Shown in pieces: positions 1 to 9,501 of a stretch of 64,000 nucleotides of DNA. Source of the stretch: Bradyrhizobium barranii subsp. apii. GTDB taxonomy: Bacteria > Pseudomonadota > Alphaproteobacteria > Rhizobiales > Xanthobacteraceae. The notes under the pieces are model-generated. The model was not told the origin of the DNA. It searched no databases and was given only the letters and a program-made list of their open reading frames with translations. The DNA is taken from NCBI RefSeq assembly GCF_011516635.5, contig NZ_CP096255.1:8257501-8321500 (forward strand), written 5' to 3'. The position numbers and the translations under genes were made by a program. Numbering within the stretch: the first letter of the stretch is position 1; every line of letters begins with the position of its first letter.

Positions 1-812
1 TGTCGGCTTCCGGCGCGCTGATGGGCAATTTCGACGCCACCGAGCGGTTGCTGCAGCAGTACCTGCCGCCGGAGCGCGTCAACGGCATCATGGACGAGAT
101 CCGCGGCCCGGCCGGCCGCAACATGTGGGAAAAGCTCTCCAACGTGCAGGAAGAGGTCCTCGCCAACTACCTCAAGAACGAATATCCGCAGACCATCGCA
201 GTCGTGCTGTCGAAGCTGAAGCCGGAACACGCCGCGCGCGTGCTCGGCATCTTCCCCGAGGAGCTCGCGCTCGACGTCGTCAACCGCATGCTGAAGATGG
301 AAGCGGTGCAGAAGGAGGTGATCGAGAGCGTGGAAAAGACGCTGCGCACCGAATTCATGTCCAACCTGTCACAGACCCGCCGCCGCGACGCCCACGAGGT
401 GATGGCGGAAATCTTCAACAATTTCGACCGCCAGACCGAAACCCGCTTCATCACCTCGCTGGAAGAGGACAACCGCGAATCTGCGGAGCGCATCAAGGCG
501 CTGATGTTCACCTTCGACGACCTCGTGAAGCTGGATTCCGGCTCGGCCCAGACCCTGATGCGCAATGTCGACAAGGACAAGCTCGGCGTCGCGCTCAAGA
601 GCGCCAACGAGGACGTCCGCAACTTCTTCTTCGGCAACATGTCCTCGCGCGCGGCCAAGATGCTCCAGGACGACATGGCGGCGATGGGCCCGGTCCGCTT
701 GCGCGACGTCGACGAGGCCCAGGCGCTGCTGGTCAACCTCGCCAAGGACCTCGCCGCCAAGGGCGAGATCATGCTGACCAAGAACCGCGCCGACGACGAG
801 CTGGTGTACTGA
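1..812 (+). CDS. fliG: Flagellar motor switch protein FliG (5' end outside window)
   Basis: FliG is the rotor (C-ring) protein that couples the MS ring to torque generation at the stator and sets rotation direction. The reading frame is open from base 3, and codons before the first ATG at base 21 read S-A-S-G-A-L in frame, so the true start lies upstream of the window. Family features visible are the middle-domain EYPQTIA motif (usually EHPQ) and the C-terminal charged torque region (FTFDDLVKLD, later GPVRLRDVDEAQ). At least 263 residues are present; the family is about 330-360. The stop overlaps the fliH start by one base (TGATG), so the genes are probably translationally coupled. Confidence 0.95.
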   Translation, partial: SASGALMGNFDATERLLQQYLPPERVNGIMDEIRGPAGRNMWEKLSNVQEEVLANYLKNEYPQTIAVVLSKLKPEHAARVLGIFPEELALDVVNRMLKMEAVQKEVIESVEKTLRTEFMSNLSQTRRRDAHEVMAEIFNNFDRQTETRFITSLEEDNRESAERIKALMFTFDDLVKLDSGSAQTLMRNVDKDKLGVALKSANEDVRNFFFGNMSSRAAKMLQDDMAAMGPVRLRDVDEAQALLVNLAKDLAAKGEIMLTKNRADDELVY

Positions 813-1435
813 TGGGCGCCCCGGCAAAATTCCTGTTCGACACCGACTTCGCGGCGCCCGAGCGGTCGCCGCGCGAGAAGGCTGCGACCGCCGCCGAGAT
901 CGCCCAGAAGATCGCGGAAGCCGAGGCACGCGCCTATCAGGACGGCTTTGCCGCCGGCCAGCGCGAAGCCAAGGCCGAGAGCGACCGCCGCGTCGCGCTC
1001 GCCATGGAAGAGATCAACATCGGTGTCCGCGGCGTCGCCGCCGGCATCGGCAACATCGAGACCAAGATGGAGACCGAGGCGGTCGACGTGGCGGTGGCGG
1101 TGGCGCGCAAGCTGTGCGCCGATCTGGTCGCCGCCGAACCGCTCGGCGAGATCATGGCGCTGGTCAAGGATTGCTTCTCGCACCTGGTCGCGACGCCGCA
1201 TCTCGTCGTGCGCATCAACGACGCGCTCTACGACAGCGCGCGCGAGAAGATGGAGCGGCTCGCCAAGCAGAGCGGCTTCGAGGGCCGGCTGGTGATCCTG
1301 GCCGAGCCCGATATCGCCACCGGCGACTGCCGGATCGAATGGGCCGACGGCGGCGTCGTGCTGGAGCGCGGCGCCATCGTGGCCAAGATCGACGAAATGG
1401 TCGGACGCTATATCGCGTCCCGCAGGGGGAGCTAA
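812..1435 (+). CDS. fliH: Flagellar assembly protein FliH
   Basis: A 207-residue protein placed between fliG and fliN, where FliH normally lies. FliH binds and restrains the export ATPase FliI and docks it to the C-ring through FliN. The sequence has the expected low-complexity acidic/alanine N-terminal helix (EIAQKIAEAEARAYQDGFAAGQ) and a C-terminal domain with a DCRIEWADGGVV stretch resembling the FliH/YscL E2-like domain. The ATG at 812 overlaps the fliG stop by one base. The frame stays open upstream through fliG, but only the part from 812 looks like protein. Divergence is usual for this family, so the call rests on both context and sequence. Confidence 0.88.
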   Translation: MGAPAKFLFDTDFAAPERSPREKAATAAEIAQKIAEAEARAYQDGFAAGQREAKAESDRRVALAMEEINIGVRGVAAGIGNIETKMETEAVDVAVAVARKLCADLVAAEPLGEIMALVKDCFSHLVATPHLVVRINDALYDSAREKMERLAKQSGFEGRLVILAEPDIATGDCRIEWADGGVVLERGAIVAKIDEMVGRYIASRRGS

Positions 1436-1438
1436 GCC

Positions 1439-1789
1439 ATGAGCGACACCGACGGACAGGTCCCGCTGCCCGATCTCAACGGCCCGATGCCGCCTGCCGG
1501 TACCGACATCGGCTACAACGAGGACGAATATGCGGCGCGCGCCGCCGCCGACCTCGAGGCCGTGTTCGACGTGCCGGTGCAGGTCTCGGCCGTGCTCGGC
1601 CGCTCCAAGATGGACGTCAGCGAGCTGTTGAAGCTCGGGCCCGGCACCGTGCTCGAGCTCGACCGCCGCGTCGGCGAGGCCATCGACATCTACGTCAACA
1701 ACAAGCTGGTCGCCCGCGGCGAAGTCGTCCTGGTCGAGGACAAGCTCGGCGTGACCATGACCGAAATCATCAAGACCGAACGCAGCTAG
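1439..1789 (+). CDS. fliN: Flagellar motor switch protein FliN
   Basis: A 116-residue C-ring protein with a C-terminal SpoA (surface presentation of antigens) domain. The segment from about residue 40 to the end (VPVQVSAVLGRSKMDVSELL, then LDRRVGEAIDIYVNN and ARGEVVLVEDKLGVTMTEII) follows the FliN consensus closely. The N-terminal 35 residues are variable and proline-rich. The start codon lies 3 bases after the fliH stop, with an AGGGGGA ribosome site at 1424-1430 inside the fliH end. FliN forms the base of the C-ring, binds CheY-P and helps dock FliH. Confidence 0.95.
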   Translation: MSDTDGQVPLPDLNGPMPPAGTDIGYNEDEYAARAAADLEAVFDVPVQVSAVLGRSKMDVSELLKLGPGTVLELDRRVGEAIDIYVNNKLVARGEVVLVEDKLGVTMTEIIKTERS

Positions 1790-1840
1790 TAGCGCAAGGA
1801 ATGACGCGCGGCAGCGCGACCAGACGGACAGGAGACTGAC

Positions 1841-3226
<1,386 letters not shown>

Positions 3227-3250
3227 GTCTCCACGCTGGTTGTGACTGCA

Positions 3251-3284
3251 AATGCCCGGGCCAACTCCCGGGCATTTTGTTTTT
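3251..3284 (+). terminator. Rho-independent terminator after flbD
   Basis: A perfect 10-bp stem (AATGCCCGGG at 3251-3260 with CCCGGGCATT at 3267-3276) around a 6-base loop is followed by a T-rich run to about 3284. It lies 24 bases after the flbD stop and probably ends the fliG-H-N-flbD transcript. Confidence 0.9.
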
Positions 3285-3315
3285 GTTGGTAAGGCGCGTA
3301 GTCGCCACACTCTCA

Positions 3316-3445
3316 GTGTCGTCCCGGCGAACGCCGGGACCCATAACCCCAGAGAGGAGTTTGGCGAAGACCCGTCGTTCGGTACTCCTACCGACCACAT
3401 CGATAGATTCCGCGGTATGGGTCCCCGCGTTCGCGGGGACGACAC
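3316..3445. repeat. Pair of inverted palindromic repeats (REP-like)
   Basis: Two copies of a roughly 28-base palindrome face each other. The first (3316-3343) carries GTCGTCCCGGCGAACGCC and the second (about 3418-3445) carries GGGTCCCCGCGTTCGCGG, which is nearly its reverse complement. Each unit is itself a hairpin. This type of element is widely scattered between genes in Bradyrhizobium genomes. Together with the terminator it fills most of the gap between flbD and the peptidase gene. Confidence 0.8.
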
Positions 3446-3533
3446 CGGTGAACATGGCCGCACCGCATCCGGCGACTAGGTCGCGGCCGTGCAACGCCCT
3501 ATAACCCCGCGTGGGAACAACGCGAGGAACCAC

Positions 3534-4682
3534 ATGTCGGAAGCTCAAATCACGGACTGGCTGGCGTCGCAGCGGCAGGCGATGATCGATCTGCTGCGCG
3601 ATGTCGTGAACATCGATTCCGGATCCTATGACAAGGAAGGCGTCGATGCGGTCGGTGCGCGGTTCGAACGGCATTTTGCCGAGCACGGCATTTCGTTCCG
3701 GCGCGAGAGCAACGCCACCTTCGGCGATGCGATCCATGCCGAGATCGCCAAACCCGGCAGCAACGAGAAGCCGGTGCTGTTGATGGGCCATCGCGACACC
3801 GTGTTCGGCAAGGGCGAGGCCGGACGGCGTCCGTTCACGATTGAGGGCAAGCGCGCCTATGGTCCCGGCGTTGCCGACATGAAGTCCGGCGTCGTGATGA
3901 ACATCTTTGTGGCGACCGCCTTCCACAAATTCGGCGGCAGCCCGCATCCGATCAAGGTGCTGATCACCTCGGACGAGGAGATCGGCTCGCCCTCCTCGCG
4001 CCCGGTGATCGAGCGCGAGGGACGCGCCGCACGCGCCGTGTTCAATTCCGAGCCGGGACGGCCGACCGGCAACATCGTCACCGGCCGCAAGGGCGGCATC
4101 TTCATGCACTTTGCCATTACGGGCAAAGCCGCGCATTCCGGTGCCAATTTCGCCGCGGGCGTCAGTGCGATCGGCGAGCTCGCGCACAAGATCGTCCAGA
4201 TCCACGCGCTGACCGATCTCGACAAGGGCATCACGCTGAATGTCGGTCTCGTCTCGGGCGGGCAGTCGGTGAACACCACGGCGCCCTCAGCCGAGGGACA
4301 GATCGACCTGCGTTACGTCGATCCGGCGGATCGTGCGAGGATCATGGCGGCGATCGAGAAGATCATCGCGACGTCCTACGTCCCGGGTACCAGCGCGACG
4401 CTGACGGTGAAGGGCGAGTTCGTGCCGGTGGTGCAGAGCACGGAGTCGAAGGCACTGTTCGAAGGCTATCAAGCGGCCGCAAAGCAGGTCGGCCTCACCA
4501 CGCTCCAGGGCGAGTTTTCAGGCGGCTGCGCCGATTCCGGCTTCACCGCCGCAGTCGGCACACCGACCATCTGCGGCCTCGGGCCGGTCGGCGGGCTCGC
4601 GCACACGCCGGAGGAATATCTCGAACTCGACAGCATCGTGCCGCGCGCCCAGGCGCTGGCGCTGGCGATTTTGCGGGGGTGA
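3534..4682 (+). CDS. M20-family metallopeptidase (carboxypeptidase G2-like)
   Basis: A 382-residue zinc-dependent hydrolase of the M20 family. The di-zinc site is visible: GHRDT (H86, catalytic D88), GVADMKSG (bridging D115) and SDEEIGS (E148 catalytic base, E149 ligand). A dimerization (lid) domain lies between about 180 and 290. The pattern resembles glutamate carboxypeptidases such as CPG2, which remove C-terminal glutamate from folate-like or dipeptide substrates. The real substrate cannot be told. I chose ATG 3534, preceded by GAGGA at 3523-3527, over an in-frame ATG at 3489 that has no visible ribosome site. No signal peptide is seen, so it is probably cytoplasmic. Confidence 0.88.
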   Translation: MSEAQITDWLASQRQAMIDLLRDVVNIDSGSYDKEGVDAVGARFERHFAEHGISFRRESNATFGDAIHAEIAKPGSNEKPVLLMGHRDTVFGKGEAGRRPFTIEGKRAYGPGVADMKSGVVMNIFVATAFHKFGGSPHPIKVLITSDEEIGSPSSRPVIEREGRAARAVFNSEPGRPTGNIVTGRKGGIFMHFAITGKAAHSGANFAAGVSAIGELAHKIVQIHALTDLDKGITLNVGLVSGGQSVNTTAPSAEGQIDLRYVDPADRARIMAAIEKIIATSYVPGTSATLTVKGEFVPVVQSTESKALFEGYQAAAKQVGLTTLQGEFSGGCADSGFTAAVGTPTICGLGPVGGLAHTPEEYLELDSIVPRAQALALAILRG

Positions 4683-4692
4683 GCGAAGGTGT

Positions 4693-4783
4693 CGTAGGGT
4701 GGGTAAAGGCGCATTTGCGCCGTGCCCACCATTCGTCTCGTTCGATAGCAGCGGTGGGCACGCTTCGCTTTGCCCACCCTACG
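4693..4783. repeat. Long imperfect palindrome of the CGTAGGGTGGG family
   Basis: The arms start CGTAGGGTGGGTAAAGGCG and end GCTTTGCCCACCCTACG. The same family recurs at 30256-30381, 41151-41247 and, as a half unit, at 43915-43953. It follows the peptidase stop by 10 bases and could fold as one long hairpin in RNA. Confidence 0.85.
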
Positions 4784-4812
4784 AGACTTCGGCTAAACCA
4801 CCCTACGAAATC

Positions 4813-4968
4813 TCACGAATAACTCGGCGCGTCCGGCTTGCGGAAGATGTGGATGGGGTCGCCCGGCACGATCGGCTGGCCGCTGAACATCGCATAGGCG
4901 TAGAGCGCGAGGTAGCCGATCGCGAGCGCGCCGATGGCGTAGAAGGCCCAGGTGGCGACGCGCTTCAT
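4813..4968 (-). CDS. Small single-span membrane protein, unknown function
   Basis: A 51-residue open frame starting MKRVATWAFYAIGALAIGY, with one hydrophobic segment (about 5-28) and a short polar C-terminus (PIHIFRKPDAPSYS). GGAACG just before the ATG may serve as a ribosome site. It lies 97 bases after the flavin reductase gene on the same strand and could ride on the ssu transcript. Codon use and the sensible membrane topology support it as a real gene. I do not recognise a family. Confidence 0.6.
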   Translation of the reverse strand: MKRVATWAFYAIGALAIGYLALYAYAMFSGQPIVPGDPIHIFRKPDAPSYS

Positions 4969-5065
4969 CGTTCCGCTCCATGGCCGTCCCGGACGGGGCG
5001 GCTCAGGGCGCTTCTAGAGCGATGACGGGGAAAAGGCCAGCCTGCGGGCCGCCCTAGCGCAGCGA

Positions 5066-5647
5066 TCAAACGCCGCGCAGGCCGCGGGCGGGAACGCTGA
5101 CCTCGGCGAGCCTCGCCGCGTCTTCGTCCTGGTCGACCGCCACGTACTGGCCGTGCCAATAGGCCAGTGCAGCATTGCGGGTCGAATTCCTGACGCTGCT
5201 GACGCGGCCGATGACGATGCCATGCGAGTGGCGCTCGACGATCTCCTCGACCTCGCAATCGACCGCGGACAATGCACCGACCAGCAGCGGAACGCCCGAG
5301 ACCGCGGTGACCCACTGGCTGCCCGCAAAGCGATCGGCCCCCTTCAGCCCGCCCTTGCCGGCAAAACGCTCGGCGACGTCCAGCTGGTCAGCCGCGAGGA
5401 TGTTGACGCCGAAGGCGCCGTAGCGGCGGATCAGCGGGAAGGACGAGGCATCGCGGTTGATGCTGACCAGCAGCGTCGGCGGATCGACCGCCAGCGAGGT
5501 CACCGAGGTCACCGTCATGCCGGTAATGTCCTTGCCCCGCCCGGCGGTGATGACGCTGACGCCGCCGGTGAGGTGGCGCATGGCGCCGCGGAAATCGGCG
5601 GACGAGACGGCAGTTTCAGTCATGAGATCGCGAGGCACTACATTCAT
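5066..5647 (-). CDS. Flavin reductase (FMN-binding split-barrel family)
   Basis: A 193-residue protein of the flavin reductase-like domain family: FRGAMRHLTGGVSVITAG at the N-terminus, GMTVTSVTSLAVDPPTLLVS for flavin binding, then FGVNILAADQ and GVPLLVGALSAVDCEV. It is the last gene of the ssu operon, 32 bases after ssuB. The likely role is to supply FMNH2 to the monooxygenase SsuD, the job done by the unrelated-fold SsuE in E. coli. The start at 5647 is used here; a second in-frame ATG (MTETAV) lies at 5623 and would remove 8 residues. It is cytoplasmic and has no signal peptide. Confidence 0.88.
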   Translation of the reverse strand: MNVVPRDLMTETAVSSADFRGAMRHLTGGVSVITAGRGKDITGMTVTSVTSLAVDPPTLLVSINRDASSFPLIRRYGAFGVNILAADQLDVAERFAGKGGLKGADRFAGSQWVTAVSGVPLLVGALSAVDCEVEEIVERHSHGIVIGRVSSVRNSTRNAALAYWHGQYVAVDQDEDAARLAEVSVPARGLRGV

Positions 5648-5679
5648 GGCATGGTCCCCGAAGCGGGGTTCCCCTGTAT

Positions 5680-6516
5680 TTAGGTACGATCGTCCGCCGA
5701 CAAAAGATGGCTCAGGATCGAGCCTTCGAGGCTTGCGAGCTCGGCGGAGCCGCGTTCGCGCGGCCGGCCGGTGTTAACCGTAACATCGTGGGCAATCCGG
5801 CCCTCGTCGATCACCAGGACCCGGTCGGCCAGCGCGACGGCCTCGGCGACGTCGTGGGTCACCAGGATCGCGGTAAAGCCCTGGTCGCGCCAGACCCGCT
5901 CCAGCAGCCGCTGCATCGAGATGCGGGTCAGCGCGTCCAGCGCGCCGAGCGGCTCGTCGAAGGCGAGCACACGCGGATGGGAGACCAGCGCACGGGCGAG
6001 CGCAACGCGCTGCTTCTGGCCGCCCGACAGCACCGACGGCCACTGGTCGCGCTTGTCGGTCAACCCGACCTCGGTCAGCGCCTTCTCGGCGCGCGCATGC
6101 GCATCACTGGATGAGCGATTACGGCCGAGACCGACCTCGACATTGGAGAGCACCCGCGCCCAGGGCAGCAGCCGTGGCTCCTGGAACATCACGCGGATGT
6201 CCTCGGGCTGGACATCCTTTCCGAAGCTGATGCTGCCGGCGTCGATCTTTTCCAGGCCGGCGATCAGCCGCAAGAGCGTGCTCTTGCCGCAACCGCTCTT
6301 GCCGACGATGGCGACGAACTGGCCGGCGGGAATGTGCAGGTCGATGCCGCGCAGCACCTCGTTGTCGCCGTAGGATTTGCGCAAGCCGCGGATGCTGAGC
6401 GGCAGGCCTGTCGTCTGCGCCGGGCGCTCCTCGCGCACGACGCGTGCCTGCGGCACGAAATTGGCGCGGCTGGCGAGCTCGGTTTCGGGAAGGGCCGTAC
6501 GAAGAGCTCTCTGCAT
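5680..6516 (-). CDS. ssuB: Aliphatic sulfonate ABC transporter, ATP-binding protein SsuB
   Basis: A 278-residue ABC ATPase that drives sulfonate uptake through SsuC. Walker A is GKSGCGKST, the Q-loop MFQEPRLLPW, the signature LSGGQKQRVALARAL, Walker B VLAFDEP and the H-loop VTHDVAEA. The MFQEPRLLPW form is typical of the nitrate/sulfonate/taurine subfamily. An N-terminal extension of about 40 residues precedes the domain. It starts 7 bases after the ssuC stop and is followed by the flavin reductase. Confidence 0.93.
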   Translation of the reverse strand: MQRALRTALPETELASRANFVPQARVVREERPAQTTGLPLSIRGLRKSYGDNEVLRGIDLHIPAGQFVAIVGKSGCGKSTLLRLIAGLEKIDAGSISFGKDVQPEDIRVMFQEPRLLPWARVLSNVEVGLGRNRSSSDAHARAEKALTEVGLTDKRDQWPSVLSGGQKQRVALARALVSHPRVLAFDEPLGALDALTRISMQRLLERVWRDQGFTAILVTHDVAEAVALADRVLVIDEGRIAHDVTVNTGRPRERGSAELASLEGSILSHLLSADDRT

Positions 6517-6523
6517 GTCACTC

Positions 6524-7330
6524 TCAGCATTTCTGGAAGGCGGGGTGCCAGGAGAGCGTCAGGCGCTCCAGCACACGGGAGGCGCTGTCAGCGAGCTTGC
6601 CGAGCAGAGCGTAAATCAGGATCGAGAGCACGACGACGTCGATCAGCATGAACTCGCGCGCCTGCATCGCCATGTAACCGAGGCCCGAGGAGGCCGCGAT
6701 GGTCTCGGCGACGATCAGGGTGAGCCACATGATGCCGAGCGCAAAGCGGATGCCGACGAAGATCGAGGGCAACGCGCCGGGGAAGATCACGCGGCGGAAC
6801 AGCTCACTGTCGGTCATGCCGTAGATGCGGCCCATCTCGATCAGCTGCGGATCCACGGTGCGGATGCCGTGCAGCGTGTTGAGGTAGATCGGGAAGAACA
6901 CGCCGAGCGCCACCAGGAACAGTTTTGCGCTCTCGTCGATGCCGAACCACAGAATGACCAGCGGGATCAGCGCCAGATGCGGCACGTTGCGCACCATCTG
7001 CAACGTGGTGTCGGTGAGCTTGGCCGAGAGCTGCGACAGGCCGTTGGCGAGACCGAAGGCGAAACCGATGCCGCCACCGATCAGGAAGCCGATCGAGGCA
7101 CGCCAGAACGACACCCAGATGTTGCGCAGGAGCTCGCCGGAGAGCAGCAGCTTCCATCCGGCCAGCGCGACGTCGCTCGGAGCGGGCAGCACGCGGGTCG
7201 GCACGAAGCCGGTGACGCAGGCGACTTGCCAGATCGCGACAATGGCGAGCGGCACGATCCACTGGATCAGGCCGTCGACTCGCGGCAGGCGAAAGCTGCG
7301 CGGGAGTGAAACGCTGTCGATCAGGCTCAT
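6524..7330 (-). CDS. ssuC: Aliphatic sulfonate ABC transporter permease SsuC
   Basis: A 268-residue inner-membrane permease with about six hydrophobic segments and the EAA-type cytoplasmic loop (EMGRIYGMTDSELFRRVIFPGALP) that docks the ATPase. The frame is open upstream to 7612, but the family start is ATG 7330 (MSLIDSVSLP), whose ATGA overlaps the ssuD stop by 4 bases. This implies translational coupling. LPAPSDV near residue 43 is typical of SsuC/TauC proteins. Confidence 0.92.
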   Translation of the reverse strand: MSLIDSVSLPRSFRLPRVDGLIQWIVPLAIVAIWQVACVTGFVPTRVLPAPSDVALAGWKLLLSGELLRNIWVSFWRASIGFLIGGGIGFAFGLANGLSQLSAKLTDTTLQMVRNVPHLALIPLVILWFGIDESAKLFLVALGVFFPIYLNTLHGIRTVDPQLIEMGRIYGMTDSELFRRVIFPGALPSIFVGIRFALGIMWLTLIVAETIAASSGLGYMAMQAREFMLIDVVVLSILIYALLGKLADSASRVLERLTLSWHPAFQKC

Positions 7331-8493
7331 GACTCGGACACCCGCTGCTGCGGACGGAAATCGCTGCCGACCGTTTCGCCAAAAGGACCGCCGTTGAAGT
7401 GCAGCTTGGTCACGTTGCTCGGCTGCTCCAGCGAGAGCAGCGGGAACACCAGCTCGGCGAAGCGATACGCCTCCTCCAGATGCGGGTAACCCGACATGAT
7501 GAAGGTATCGATGCCGATGTCCTGATACTCCCTGATGCGCGCCGCTACCGTCTGGGCGTCGCCGACCAGCGCCGTGCCGGCGCCACCGCGCACGAGACCG
7601 ACACCGGCCCACAGGTTCGGGGCGATCTCGAGCTTGTCGCGCTTGCCGCCATGGAGCTGCGCCATGCGCTGCTGACCGACGGAGTCCATGCGGGCAAAGT
7701 TCTTCTGCGCCAGCGCGATGGTGTCGTCGCTGACATGCCTGATCAGCTCGTTCGCGGCGCGCCAGGCCTCGTCATTGGTCTCGCGGACGATCACATGAAG
7801 ACGAATGCCGAAGGAGAGCTTGCGGCCGCGCGCAGCTGCGACCTCCCTCACCTTCGCGATCTTCTCGGCAACCAGAGCCGGCGGCTCACCCCAGGTGAGA
7901 TATTTGTCGACCGCGTCGACGGCGACGTCGATGCCGGCATCGGACGAACCGCCGAAATAGAGCGGCGGCCGCGGCGACTGCACCGGCGGAAACAGCAGCT
8001 TGCCACCCTCGACATGGATGTGCTTGCCCTCGACATTGACGGTCCTGCCGGCGAGCAGGTCGCTATAGACGCTGAGGAACTCGCGGGTGACCTCGTAGCG
8101 CTCGTCATGGCCGAGGAAAATGCCGTCGCCCTTGTTCTCGACGGGATCGCCGCCGGTGACGACGTTGACGAGAAGCCGGCCATTGGTGACGCGGTCGAGC
8201 GTCGCCGTCATGCGCGCCGCCACGCTCGGCGATTGCAGGCCGGGGCGGACAGCCACGAGGTAGCGCAGCCGCTCGGTGAACGGCGCAACCGAGGAGGCGA
8301 CGATCCAGGAATCCTCGCAAGATCGCCCGGTCGGCAACAGCACGCCGTAATAACCGAGCTGGTCGGCGGCCTGCGCGATCTGGCGCAGATAGTTGAAATT
8401 GACCTCACGGCCGCCGATGCCGGTGCCGAGATAGCGGCCGTCGCCGTGGGTCGGCAGGAACCAGAGGATGTTGGCGTTGGACTGCTTACTCAT
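7327..8493 (-). CDS. ssuD: FMNH2-dependent alkanesulfonate monooxygenase SsuD
   Basis: A 388-residue enzyme of the bacterial luciferase superfamily. It uses reduced FMN and O2 to split alkanesulfonates into aldehyde and sulfite, freeing sulfur for assimilation. Diagnostic stretches are ILWFLPTHGDGRYLGT near the start, RYLVAVRPGLQSPSVAARM, NVVTGGDPVENKGDG and the late MSGYPHLEEAYRFAELVFP. The ATG at 8493 is favoured; a GTG two to three codons upstream (VSKHMSKQ) is possible. It lies 8 bases after the frameshifted ssuA and overlaps ssuC by 4 bases. Confidence 0.95.
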   Translation of the reverse strand: MSKQSNANILWFLPTHGDGRYLGTGIGGREVNFNYLRQIAQAADQLGYYGVLLPTGRSCEDSWIVASSVAPFTERLRYLVAVRPGLQSPSVAARMTATLDRVTNGRLLVNVVTGGDPVENKGDGIFLGHDERYEVTREFLSVYSDLLAGRTVNVEGKHIHVEGGKLLFPPVQSPRPPLYFGGSSDAGIDVAVDAVDKYLTWGEPPALVAEKIAKVREVAAARGRKLSFGIRLHVIVRETNDEAWRAANELIRHVSDDTIALAQKNFARMDSVGQQRMAQLHGGKRDKLEIAPNLWAGVGLVRGGAGTALVGDAQTVAARIREYQDIGIDTFIMSGYPHLEEAYRFAELVFPLLSLEQPSNVTKLHFNGGPFGETVGSDFRPQQRVSES

Positions 8494-8501
8494 GTGCTTG
8501 C

Positions 8502-9463
8502 TCACGATCCTGGTTTCCGGGCCACGTCGGAAATCTTGATGGATTTGGGGATCAGGTTGAGCGCGAAGAACGCATCCGCAACCTGCTGCTGATCGGCGAT
8601 GACGGCATCGGTGATCGGCTTGATGCCGTAGGCCTGCCGCTTCAGCGCCACCTCGACCACGGGGACCGACAGGCCGATCGCCGGCGCCAGCTGCTCGGCA
8701 ACCGCGTGGATGTCGCCCTTGGCCCAATCGTCGACCGAGCTCAGCTCGGCCAGCACGGCATCGACGATCTTCGGGTTGGCTTCGAGGAATTTCTTCGAGG
8801 CGAAATAGAACTGGTAGTTGGCGACGATGCCGGTGCCGTCGGCGAGCGTGCGCGCACCGGTGGCGGCTTCGGCCGCGGCCTGGAACGGATCCCAGATCAC
8901 CCAGGCATCGACCGCGCCGCGCTCGAAGGCAGCGCGCGCATCGGCCGGCGCGAGGAACACCGGCTCGATCTCGGAATATCTGACACCCGCCTTCTCCAGC
9001 GCCTTGACCAGGAGATAGTGGACGTTGGAGCCCTTGTTGAGCGCGACCTTCTTGCCCTTGAGATCGGCGACCGATTTCAGCGGGCTGTCCTTCGGCACCA
9101 GGATCGCTCGCCCTTCGGCGCCGGCGGCTCGTAGGCGACGTACTGGATCGGCGCGCCGGCGGCCTGCGCGAAGATCGGTGGGGCCTCGCCGGTGTTGCCG
9201 AAATCGATCGCGCCGACATTGAGCGCTTCGAGCAGCGGCGGGCCGGACGGGAATTCGGTCCACACCACCTTGTAGCCGTCGGCGGCGAGCTTCGGCTCCA
9301 GCGTGCCCTTGCTCTTGAGCAGCACCAGCTTGCCGTATTTCTGGTAGCCGATGCGGACCACCTTGTCTTGTTTGTCCTGGCCGTAGGAGGTGCCGACCGC
9401 GGCGGCGACGATGCCGATCGACAGCACGATGGCCGCGATCAGACGCTGAATGATACGCCTCAT
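8502..9463 (-). pseudogene. ssuA: Sulfonate-binding protein SsuA, frameshifted
   Basis: A periplasmic sulfonate-binding protein gene read in two frames. The N-terminal half (from ATG 9463: signal peptide MRRIIQRLIAAIVLSIGIV, then VRIGYQKYGKLVLL and APPIFAQAAGA) runs to EPPAPKGE, after which the frame goes to a stop near 9077. The C-terminal half continues in another frame from ILVPKDSPLKSVADLKGKK to the stop at 8502. The break lies near 9103-9111, where one base appears to be missing (expected GAG-GCG-ATC, found GAG-CG-ATC). All else aligns with the intact paralog 39 bases upstream. A one-base sequencing error or a real deletion are both possible. Confidence 0.85.
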
Positions 9464-9501
9464 GTTCAAACCCTTGTGCGTGGGAAGAGTGGTCGGCACG
9501 A

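Noticed and set aside
3316..3445. Paired repeats as a CRISPR array
   Set aside because: Only two units, in inverted orientation and each itself palindromic, with no regular spacers or cas genes.
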